Source: Candidatus Woesearchaeota archaeon (GTDB lineage: Archaea; Nanobdellota; Nanobdellia; Woesearchaeales; UBA11716). Taken from it: a stretch of 17,118 nt of DNA. The notes under the pieces are model-generated. The model saw only the letters and a list, made by a program, of their open reading frames with translations, had not been told where the DNA came from and made no database searches. The first letter of the stretch is position 1, and every line of letters begins with the position of its first letter. Positions 7,463-13,860 of the stretch are shown here, one piece after another. The stretch spans positions 467 through 17,584 of the forward strand of contig DUKR01000047.1 of assembly GCA_013329175.1 (NCBI GenBank). The letters run 5' to 3'. The position numbers were made by a program, and so were the translations under genes.

Positions 7463-7484
7463 GGCAGCATCACCTTGTTGTGAG

Positions 7485-7491
7485 AAAAAAA
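7485..7491 (-). promoter_or_regulatory. U7 tract in the hyfB leader, possible attenuator
   Basis: On the transcript a run of seven U residues lies 12 bases after the stop of the small leader ORF and about 10 bases before the hyfB ribosome binding site. Archaeal RNA polymerase can stop at U-tracts alone, so this run could act as a conditional terminator whose use depends on translation of the leader ORF. This is inference from layout only. Confidence 0.3.
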
Positions 7492-7503
7492 GAGAAGCAA
7501 ACC

Positions 7504-7578
7504 TCAGTGCATTGCATGCTCCAACTGCTCCAGGGCATTATGGGATTCCCCGGTTGGATAAACATGCTGAGCATTCAT
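7504..7578 (-). CDS. Possible 24-residue leader peptide of the hyf-like operon
   Basis: The ATG at 7578-7576 lies about 25 bases downstream of the centre of the TATA box, exactly where transcription should begin, so the ORF would be read from a leaderless end. It runs 24 codons to TGA at 7506-7504. The peptide starts MNAQHVYPTGESHN and ends EHAMH, with four histidines. It is followed by a U7 tract and then the hyfB ribosome binding site. It could be a regulatory leader peptide, a very small protein, or an accident of position. I know no family for it. Confidence 0.35.
   Translation of the reverse strand: MNAQHVYPTGESHNALEQLEHAMH
7564..7574. promoter_or_regulatory. Perfect 11-bp palindrome at the hyf-like operon start site
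   Basis: ATGCTGAGCAT is a perfect dyad with a one-base centre. It lies 4-14 bases downstream of the predicted transcription start at about 7578. It is overlapped by a second dyad, AACATG (7561-7566) and CATGTT (7576-7581). The position suits a repressor operator, but the bases are also part of the leader ORF. Confidence 0.3.
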
Positions 7579-7597
7579 GTTTTTTTGGCGTATGGCC

Positions 7598-7609
7598 CAT
7601 ATATAAATA
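7598..7609 (-). promoter_or_regulatory. TATA box of the hyf-like operon
   Basis: On the minus strand the bases read TATTTATATATG within an A/T-rich stretch (TAAAAATATTTATATATGGG), a strong archaeal TATA element. The expected start about 25 bases downstream falls at about 7578, on the ATG of the leader ORF. It lies between the ATPase operon terminator and hyfB, so the two operons are likely transcribed separately, with possible read-through. Confidence 0.65.
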
Positions 7610-7633
7610 TTTTTAGGTGTTATTGTTGAGTAG

Positions 7634-7655
7634 AAAAAATGTTTTTTTTGAAAAA
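7634..7655 (-). terminator. U-tract terminator of the ATP synthase operon
   Basis: Downstream of the atpD stop the minus strand carries TTTTT (7655-7651) and TTTTTT (7639-7634), separated by an A-run, within a very A/T-rich 60-base region. Successive U-tracts without a GC-rich hairpin are typical of archaeal intrinsic terminators. The next promoter begins about 25 bases further on. Confidence 0.5.
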
Positions 7656-7695
7656 TTGAAATTTTCTTTGACTGAGCATAGACGTTATTTGCAAG

Positions 7696-8331
7696 CTAGG
7701 CAGCCTGTGCATTTTCAAGCTTCTGCTTGATCCTCTTGAGGCGGAAGGTGTTCTCACGGTCCATCTCCTCCAATCTCATCTTAATAAAGCTCTGAGTCTT
7801 CTCCATCTGCGGAATGACGGCAAATTCAAGGGCGTTAACCCTTCGCTTGGTCTTTTCAATCTCCTTTAGGATCTTTCTCATCGAGGTTTCGACTTCTGCT
7901 GCGATAAGCACCTTCTCCACAACCCCCTCAAAGGCATCGGCAGCCTCGTCTATTGCGATGGAATCATAATAGCCAAAGCCGCGCTCAGCAAACTTCTTTT
8001 TCACTTCAGATGAAGTGATGCTGGGGACGACCACCCCCATGATGTTCTTCTTCTTAAGCTCAAGTGTTGGCGTCTGGGAGATCGCCAGCGCAACTGACCT
8101 TATGTGCAGGTCTGACTCCAGGATTCGTGCCAGGGCAATCTTTTTCTGCGCTCTTTTGTATTCTTCTGTCAATTCCGTTCTGAGGGTTTTCACTTTCTTG
8201 AGGATAACAAAGAAATCCAGGATGAGGCCGTCACGCTTCTTCTTAAGAAGATTGTAGCCAGACTTAGCTAGCTTTATCTTCTTCTTGAGCTTCATAAGCT
8301 CTGAGCGGGTTGGTTTTATGTCCTGCGCCAT
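7696..8331 (-). CDS. atpD: A-type ATP synthase subunit D
   Basis: The 211-residue protein is the central rotor shaft of the A1 sector, two long antiparallel helices inserted into the A3B3 head. Family signatures are the N-terminal IKPTRSELMKLKKKIKLAKS (5-24), LLKKKRDGLILDF and the C-terminal ENTFRLKRIKQKLE. The length fits the family. It is the last gene of the ATP synthase operon and starts 33 bases after the atpB stop. The spacing to a GAGGT motif is long (14 bases), but the start matches the usual N-terminus. The final 63 coding bases have a diverged copy at 265-327. Confidence 0.93.
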   Translation of the reverse strand: MAQDIKPTRSELMKLKKKIKLAKSGYNLLKKKRDGLILDFFVILKKVKTLRTELTEEYKRAQKKIALARILESDLHIRSVALAISQTPTLELKKKNIMGVVVPSITSSEVKKKFAERGFGYYDSIAIDEAADAFEGVVEKVLIAAEVETSMRKILKEIEKTKRRVNALEFAVIPQMEKTQSFIKMRLEEMDRENTFRLKRIKQKLENAQAA

Positions 8332-8364
8332 CCTTTTAGCTGAAACCTCTTTTATTCCCCTGAG

Positions 8365-9759
8365 CTATACAGCCTTAACCCTTACGTTGTCACCAGTGTA
8401 GGCGTAGTGCTTCTGCTTCATCTCCTTTGAAAGCCTTGAGAGGTGCTGCTCCTCGATGGAGCCTATGAGTTTCCAGCCAAGGTCAAGGGTTTCTTTGATT
8501 GCACGCTCTTCTCTCTCGCCCTGCTTTACAAAATGCCCCTCAAAGAGCTCAGCAAACTTAAGGAGGCTCTTGTCTCTTGCTGAGAGCGCCTCTTCTCCGA
8601 CAATGGCTACAAGGCCCCTTAAATCCCTTCCTTCGGCGTATGCAGCATACATCTGGTCAGATATCTGCTTGTGGTCATCCCTTGTTGAATCCTTGCCGAT
8701 GCCAAGGTTCATAAGCCGTGACAATGAGGGCAATACGTCAATCGGCGGATAAACTCCTCTGGTGTGCAGCTCTCTGGACAAGGTTATCTGTCCCTCAGTG
8801 ATGTAGCCTGTCAGGTCAGGGATGGGATGGGTTATGTCATCGCCTATCATGGTCAGGATGGGAAGCTGGGTGACTGAGCCTTTCTTGCCTTTGATGATGC
8901 CTGCACGCTCGTAGATGGTGGCAAGATCCGTGTACATGTAGCCTGGATAGCCCCGTCTTCCAGGAATCTCTTCGCGTGCTGCTCCGATCTCACGCAATGA
9001 TTCGCAGTAGTTGGTCATGTCTGTCAAAATGACAAGAACGTGCATGCCGCGCTCATAGGCCAGATACTCAGCAGCAGTCAGGGCCATCTTTGGCGTAATC
9101 AGCCGCTCAACAGCAGGGTCGTCAGCAAGGTTGAGGAAAACGATTGCCCGCTCTAAACTCCCTGTCTGCTCAAAATCCTTCATGAAGAACTGGGCTTCCT
9201 CGTTTGTTATGCCCATGGCCGCAAAGACAATGGCGAATGACTCCTCCTGGCCGACAACCTTTGCCTGGCGCGCAATCTGGAGAGCTATCCTGTTGTGGGG
9301 CAGCCCTGAGCCTGAAAAAATAGGCAGCTTCTGGCCCCTGATAAGGGTGTTCTGGGCATCAATTGTAGAAATGCCTGTCTGGATGAAGTCGGCAGGCGAA
9401 TCCCGCGAGTAGGGGTTGATTGCAGCTCCGCTGATGTCAAGCTTGGCATCAGGTATGATGTCTGCGCCACCGTCTATTGGCTTTCCTGCACCGCTTAATA
9501 TCCTGCCAAGCATATCCTTTGAGACTCCAAGCTTCAGTGTCTCGCCAAGGAACCTTACCGTGGTATTTCTGTCTATGCCAGATGTCCCTTCGAAGATCTG
9601 GACGACGACAAGATCGTCTGAGGTGTCAAGGACCTGGCCGTTCTTGATGCTGCCGTCGCCAAGCCTGACCCTGACCTGGTCGCCGTACCCAATGGGTTCG
9701 GTTTTCTCGACATAGACAAGGGGCCCTGCAACGCGCGTGATGGTTCTGTACTCCTTCAT
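8365..9759 (-). CDS. atpB: A-type ATP synthase subunit B (non-catalytic)
   Basis: The 464-residue protein is the regulatory nucleotide-binding subunit alternating with A in the A1 head. It opens with MKEYRTITRVAGPLVYVEKT and shows the degenerate P-loop region FSGSGLPHNRIALQIARQAK at about 148-167. It also has ILTDMTNYCESLREIGAARE and PGRRGYPGYMYTDLATIYER, all typical of archaeal B subunits. The ribosome binding site is the purine run GGAGAGGAGAGGG just upstream. The ATG also overlaps the stop of a 23-codon upstream ORF (ATGA), which may couple its translation to that ORF. Confidence 0.96.
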   Translation of the reverse strand: MKEYRTITRVAGPLVYVEKTEPIGYGDQVRVRLGDGSIKNGQVLDTSDDLVVVQIFEGTSGIDRNTTVRFLGETLKLGVSKDMLGRILSGAGKPIDGGADIIPDAKLDISGAAINPYSRDSPADFIQTGISTIDAQNTLIRGQKLPIFSGSGLPHNRIALQIARQAKVVGQEESFAIVFAAMGITNEEAQFFMKDFEQTGSLERAIVFLNLADDPAVERLITPKMALTAAEYLAYERGMHVLVILTDMTNYCESLREIGAAREEIPGRRGYPGYMYTDLATIYERAGIIKGKKGSVTQLPILTMIGDDITHPIPDLTGYITEGQITLSRELHTRGVYPPIDVLPSLSRLMNLGIGKDSTRDDHKQISDQMYAAYAEGRDLRGLVAIVGEEALSARDKSLLKFAELFEGHFVKQGEREERAIKETLDLGWKLIGSIEEQHLSRLSKEMKQKHYAYTGDNVRVKAV

Positions 9760-9827
9760 GTTGATTCCCTCTCCTCTCCTGCGCCCTCAAAATGAAGGCT
9801 GCGAGCGTATAGTGAGTTTGCTTTCAT
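9756..9827 (-). CDS. Possible 23-residue ORF coupled to atpB
   Basis: In the 77-base gap between atpA and atpB, an ATG at 9827-9825 follows AGGTGAG, a near-perfect archaeal Shine-Dalgarno that overlaps the atpA stop, with a 4-base spacer. The frame runs 23 codons (starting MKANSLYARSLHFEG) and its TGA overlaps the atpB ATG as ATGA. The arrangement looks like a translational coupler that keeps atpB expression in step with atpA. There is no family match, and the encoded residues over the atpB ribosome binding site (GAGEERE) simply reflect that purine run. Confidence 0.35.
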   Translation of the reverse strand: MKANSLYARSLHFEGAGEEREST

Positions 9828-9836
9828 GGGGCTCAC

Positions 9837-11594
9837 CTACTTCAATGAACTGAATTCCTGCTCCATCTGCTTTCGGATATCCTCGATGAGAGGCACGTAT
9901 TTTTTCTCAAACTTAAGCTCAGGAATCCTCGTCCTTGCTTTGGTCTCAAGGATTTTCTGGATTCTGATTCCTGCATCAAGCGCGCTCCCTGCAAGCTCCT
10001 CAAACTTCAGGATGATCCTGATGAGCTGCTCAGACTTTTTGAGCTCGCAATAGGTATCAACCTCGTGGAATGCGTTCTGCTGGAGAAAATATTCGCGAAT
10101 CATCCTTGCCACTTCCAAAACGAGCTGCTGCTTCTCTGGCAGGGCGTCTGAGCCTACAAGCTGGACAATCTCCTGAAGCTTCTCCTCTTCCTGAAGGAGG
10201 CCCATGAACCTTCTGATAAGGCTTCGCCAGTCCTTTGCGACATGCTCCGCAAACCATGGCTCCATGGTGTCAAGGTAGAGGGAGTAGGAGGTGAGCCAGT
10301 TGATGGAGGGAAAATGCCTTCTCTGGGCAAGCTTAGCATCAAGCGCCCAAAAGGTCTTGGTGACACGCAAGGTGCTCTGCGTCACAGGCTCAGAAAAGTC
10401 TCCGCCAGGGGGGCTGACTGCACCGATGATGGTGACTGAGCCCTCTTTATCGCCGCCCATGGGGATAACCCTGCCAGCCCTCTCGTAGAATTCAGCAAGG
10501 CGCGTCGAGAGATAAGCGGGATAGCCTTCCTCACCTGGCATCTCCTCCAATCGGGATGAGATTTCACGCATGGCTTCAGCCCACCTGGAGGTAGAATCTG
10601 CCATGATTGCGACTGAGTAGCCCATGTCGCGGTAGTATTCAGCAATCGTGATGCCAGTGTAGATGGATGCTTCCCTTGCTGCGACAGGCATATTGGAGGT
10701 GTTTGCAATAAGCACGGTCCTGTTCATGAGGGGCTTGCCTGTCTTTGGGTCAATGAGCTCAGGGAATTCCTTCAATACCTCAGTCATCTCGTTGCCGCGC
10801 TCGCCGCACCCGACATAGACAATGATGTCAGCATCGCACCATTTGGCAAGCTGCTGCTGGGATACCGTTTTTCCTGCGCCAAACGGCCCTGGGATTGCTG
10901 CTGCCCCTCCTTTAGCGAGGGGAAAGAGGGCATCAAAGATACGCTGCCCTGTCACAAGAGGAAATTCAGGAGTAAGCTTCTTCTTTGATGGCCTGGGATT
11001 CCTGACTGGCCAGCGATGGGAAAGCCTAAGATCAGCACCGTCATCAAGCTTTCCAATCACCTCGTCTACCGTAAATGAACCTGACTTTATCTCCCCGATA
11101 ACCCCTTCTGCTCCTGGAGGAAGCATGACGTAGTGCAGCACAGTCTCGGTCTCCTGGACAGCCCCCATGATGTCACCGCCCTTCACCTTATCGCCTTTCT
11201 TGACTGATGCCTTAAATTCCCATTTCTTTTTGTGGTTGAGGCCGTCGGCATAGACGCCGCGCCTGATGAAGTCACCCATCTGCTCCTGAAGTACCACAAG
11301 GGGGCGCTGGATGCCGTCATAAATACTGGTGAGAAGGCCAGGGCCTAATTCGACGCTGAGTGGAGCGCCGGTACTCTCGACTGGCTCTCCTGGCTTGATG
11401 CCCGAGGTGTCCTCATAAACCTGGATTACCGTCTTCTCGCCGTCGAGCTGGATGACCTCGCCCATGAGGCCTTCATTGCCTACGCGAACAACGTCATACA
11501 TGCGTGCTGATATGCCTTTTGCGACGACGACAGGGCCTGCTATCCTGTAGAGGACGCCCTTTGCTTCCTTTGGGTTTGATTTCTGAGCTGCCAT
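9837..11594 (-). CDS. atpA: A-type ATP synthase catalytic subunit A
   Basis: The 585-residue catalytic subunit hydrolyses or makes ATP in the A1 head. It shows the N-terminal barrel (GVLYRIAGPVVVAKGISARM), the archaeal-type bulge region (about 115-190) and the P-loop GPFGAGKT (236-243). It also shows VGCGERGNEMTEVLKEFPEL and SVAIMADSTSRWAEAMREIS. No intein interrupts the P-loop, a common intein site in archaeal A subunits. I take the start at 11594 (MAAQKS), with GGAGG 10 bases upstream, because it matches the family N-terminus. The same frame is open 44 codons further upstream into atpF, but that extension has no family likeness. The 70 bases before it separate it from atpF. Confidence 0.96.
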   Translation of the reverse strand: MAAQKSNPKEAKGVLYRIAGPVVVAKGISARMYDVVRVGNEGLMGEVIQLDGEKTVIQVYEDTSGIKPGEPVESTGAPLSVELGPGLLTSIYDGIQRPLVVLQEQMGDFIRRGVYADGLNHKKKWEFKASVKKGDKVKGGDIMGAVQETETVLHYVMLPPGAEGVIGEIKSGSFTVDEVIGKLDDGADLRLSHRWPVRNPRPSKKKLTPEFPLVTGQRIFDALFPLAKGGAAAIPGPFGAGKTVSQQQLAKWCDADIIVYVGCGERGNEMTEVLKEFPELIDPKTGKPLMNRTVLIANTSNMPVAAREASIYTGITIAEYYRDMGYSVAIMADSTSRWAEAMREISSRLEEMPGEEGYPAYLSTRLAEFYERAGRVIPMGGDKEGSVTIIGAVSPPGGDFSEPVTQSTLRVTKTFWALDAKLAQRRHFPSINWLTSYSLYLDTMEPWFAEHVAKDWRSLIRRFMGLLQEEEKLQEIVQLVGSDALPEKQQLVLEVARMIREYFLQQNAFHEVDTYCELKKSEQLIRIILKFEELAGSALDAGIRIQKILETKARTRIPELKFEKKYVPLIEDIRKQMEQEFSSLK

Positions 11595-11664
11595 GATTAT
11601 GTAGCCTCCAACAACGTTTTGTGTGTGGCCATTCACCTCTCTTTTTTTCTGTCTTCTCCCGATG

Positions 11665-11988
11665 CTATTGCTTCTCTTCTTCCACGCTGTCCTGCCAGAG
11701 ATCAACGCCAATTGATTTCTTGACAAGCTTTCGCAGGTTGTCCTGGGATGCAGTATCTGAGAGCGCTACAAAAACCGGAGCGACACTTGACTCGATATCA
11801 GCTCTGTCGTGGTAGTCAAGGCCGTCCAATATCTTCTCGTCTATGATGATGACGCCGATATGCTGGTCTTCCCTGAGTTTCCTGATCTCAGCAAGATGGT
11901 CGCCGCCGCAATTGACGGCCTTAGCAATCCCCGCAAGCTGAAAGCCAAGGGTGAATTCCTCGTTTCCGATGACTGCAAGCTCTGCCAT
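11665..11988 (-). CDS. atpF: A-type ATP synthase subunit F
   Basis: The 107-residue protein is the small Rossmann-like regulatory subunit of the central stalk. It begins MAELAVIGNEEFTLGFQLAG, matching the family start (AVIG...FxLGFxLAG). It also carries GVIIIDEKILDGLDYHDR, typical of the strand and helix that contact D and the A3B3 head. Its ATG follows the atpC stop by a single base, so the two are translated together. Confidence 0.93.
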   Translation of the reverse strand: MAELAVIGNEEFTLGFQLAGIAKAVNCGGDHLAEIRKLREDQHIGVIIIDEKILDGLDYHDRADIESSVAPVFVALSDTASQDNLRKLVKKSIGVDLWQDSVEEEKQ

Positions 11989-11989
11989 G

Positions 11990-13024
11990 TCATATCACCA
12001 AATGATCTGCTACTTCAGTCTCAGTGAATCCTGCCTGCTTTGCCTTAACAAGCGTCCTGATGTTCTTTACCTCGTTCTCTTTTGCGAACATATAGCCGAT
12101 GGTCACTTCAATGGATAATGGATTTTTGTGCTGAAGGGTAAGCGTCTTTTTCAGGACCGCTCTGGCAAGGGCGCTTTCAATGGGGATAAGGCTTGCGTCC
12201 TGCTCATAGGATCTGATAGCATTTTTGAGCTCGGGGCCAAATGCTGAGCGTGCAAGCTTTTTGAAAAGCCCCTGTAAGCTCTCTGACCTTGTGAGACGGA
12301 TATCTTCTTTGTCGGGGCTGATGAGATGATGCGCTATGTCCTCAGCACTGAATCCCTCCCGCCTGAGCTTGATGATTGCCATGACATTGGTCGCCTTGAG
12401 TTCCAGCTTGAGAAGCTCCCTTACAGCCGCACCTACCTTTGGAAGGGATTCTGCAAAGGATAATAATCTCTGGTAGTATGCCTTATCCATGGCATTGCAC
12501 AGCCGCTGGATGTCGTGTGCTGCTGCTGCCTCATGCATCTTTCTTGTTATCTCTTCAGGAGCAATGATGCCTGAAGCCCTGATGACCTCAATGAGGCTAG
12601 CTTTTTTGAGCAGCTCATCCATGTCCTGCATAGAAAGTGAACCCACAGGGATGAGCACCTCCCTTATCTCATCAGCGCTGCGCTTGAGATAGATGGCTCT
12701 GATAATCGCTTTCACGTTGCGCACGTCATATTGCCTGAGATAATGGGAGATGAGCTGCTGTACGCCGCCTGGCGATATGCGCTTGAGCTTCTCCATGGAG
12801 TTGGCCATGCTCAGGTGCAGGCTGCGCTCAATAAGCTCTGCTCCTGCATACGCTGATGCGAGGCTATTGATCTCCTCGCGGTAGCCGTGCTCGGCAAGAT
12901 AGCGGGCAATCTCTGCAAAGCGCATCTTGAGGAGCTTGTCATAGTCATCCTTCCCCAGCAGGGAAGTGCGCATGACTACGGTGCGCACATAGGCATAGGG
13001 GGATTCTTCTAGCCGCAGGCTCAT
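11990..13024 (-). CDS. atpC: A-type ATP synthase subunit C
   Basis: The 344-residue protein is the funnel-shaped V-type d/C subunit joining the central stalk to the membrane c-ring. It is almost wholly helical, with repeated three-helix units. Signs are YAYVRTVVMRTSLLGKDDYD near the N-terminus, ISHYLRQYDVRNVKAIIRAI in the middle, and the C-terminal FAKENEVKNIRTLVKAKQAG, a hallmark of the family. Its ATG overlaps the atpE stop by 4 bases. Confidence 0.92.
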   Translation of the reverse strand: MSLRLEESPYAYVRTVVMRTSLLGKDDYDKLLKMRFAEIARYLAEHGYREEINSLASAYAGAELIERSLHLSMANSMEKLKRISPGGVQQLISHYLRQYDVRNVKAIIRAIYLKRSADEIREVLIPVGSLSMQDMDELLKKASLIEVIRASGIIAPEEITRKMHEAAAAHDIQRLCNAMDKAYYQRLLSFAESLPKVGAAVRELLKLELKATNVMAIIKLRREGFSAEDIAHHLISPDKEDIRLTRSESLQGLFKKLARSAFGPELKNAIRSYEQDASLIPIESALARAVLKKTLTLQHKNPLSIEVTIGYMFAKENEVKNIRTLVKAKQAGFTETEVADHLVI

Positions 13025-13566
13025 CCGAACAGCACCTGCGCTATCTCTGGAAGATTTTTTTCACGGACTGAAGCAAGGATGCTCTCGTAGCTGTAGTCAA
13101 GGCGGACTGTTGCATCGGCATTCTCAGCTATGAATCCTCCAAGCAGGTCATGCTGCCTAATCTTTGCGTCCCTGAGCGATTTAGCGTCCTTTACGTTGCA
13201 ATAGATGACCGCAACATCGCCTGCGGCTCCTGCCTTTGCAAGAAGTGCCCTCAGAAACTCTTCAGATGTCTTAGCAGGAAGCCTTGCGAGCTCTTTCTCT
13301 GCATCGGCAAAGGCAGCATCAATCCTCTCCTGCTTCTTCTCAAGGAGCATGCGCTTTGCCTCTGCTCTGGCTTTTGCTATGGTTGTCTTCTTGAGAAGGT
13401 CTGCCGCGCTTTCCTCGCGTTTTTTGAGAATCTCAGCGAAGGCTGCAACCCTTTCTTTTGCCAGGTGCTCAAGCCTCTGGCGCTCTTCTTCTACTTCAGC
13501 CCTGAGGCGCGTTGCTTTTGCTTTCGCGCTTTCCATGATGTCCCTTTTGACTTCTTCCAGTCCCAT
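13021..13566 (-). CDS. atpE: A-type ATP synthase subunit E (peripheral stalk)
   Basis: The 181-residue protein has an N-terminal coiled coil rich in Glu, Lys, Arg and Ala (about 1-105), followed by a globular C-terminal domain with LLGGFIAENADATVRLDYSY. It pairs with AtpH to form the peripheral stalks that hold the A3B3 head. It starts 31 bases after the atpK stop with only a weak ribosome binding site and overlaps atpC by 4 bases. Confidence 0.9.
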   Translation of the reverse strand: MGLEEVKRDIMESAKAKATRLRAEVEEERQRLEHLAKERVAAFAEILKKREESAADLLKKTTIAKARAEAKRMLLEKKQERIDAAFADAEKELARLPAKTSEEFLRALLAKAGAAGDVAVIYCNVKDAKSLRDAKIRQHDLLGGFIAENADATVRLDYSYESILASVREKNLPEIAQVLFG

Positions 13567-13597
13567 AGTCGCTCACACTATTTATGGCTCACAACAT

Positions 13598-13834
13598 CTA
13601 TTGCACTGTTGCCATCTGGATGATGAGATAGGCAATAACCAGGCCAAAGATGACGATGGTCTCGGGAATGACGGTCAGGATAAGGCCTTTTCCGAAAAGC
13701 TCTTCCTTCTCCGCCATGGCTCCAACCGTCGCTGAGCCTATCGCCTTCTCTGCTATCGCTGCTGCAATTGCTGTAGCGCTTATTGCAAGACCCGCGCCGA
13801 TTGCAATCAATCCTGTCCCAATATCTGCTGCCAT
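13598..13834 (-). CDS. atpK: A-type ATP synthase subunit K (c-ring proteolipid)
   Basis: The 78-residue protein is a single hairpin of two membrane helices. Helix 1 is Gly/Ala rich and runs into EKAIGSATVGAMAEK. Helix 2 carries the ion-binding carboxylate E58 in LTVIPETIVIFGLV. The ring of these subunits carries H+ or Na+ through the membrane with AtpI. By hand alignment, the helix-1 glutamine and helix-2 tyrosine used in several Na+-binding rings are replaced by Ala and Phe, which slightly favours H+. A strong GGAGG lies 8 bases before the ATG. It is a standard hairpin, not a doubled or tripled proteolipid. Confidence 0.93.
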   Translation of the reverse strand: MAADIGTGLIAIGAGLAISATAIAAAIAEKAIGSATVGAMAEKEELFGKGLILTVIPETIVIFGLVIAYLIIQMATVQ

Positions 13835-13860
13835 TGTTGTTTCCTCCGTTATTTTTCCGC

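Noticed and set aside
11597..11632. Eleven-codon ORF just before atpA
   Set aside because: Its Shine-Dalgarno-like motif touches the ATG with no spacer, and its 3' part is the atpA ribosome binding site.
11595..11726. Longer atpA start inside atpF
   Set aside because: The 44 extra residues have no family likeness and overlap atpF. The ATG at 11594 has GGAGG upstream and the normal N-terminus.
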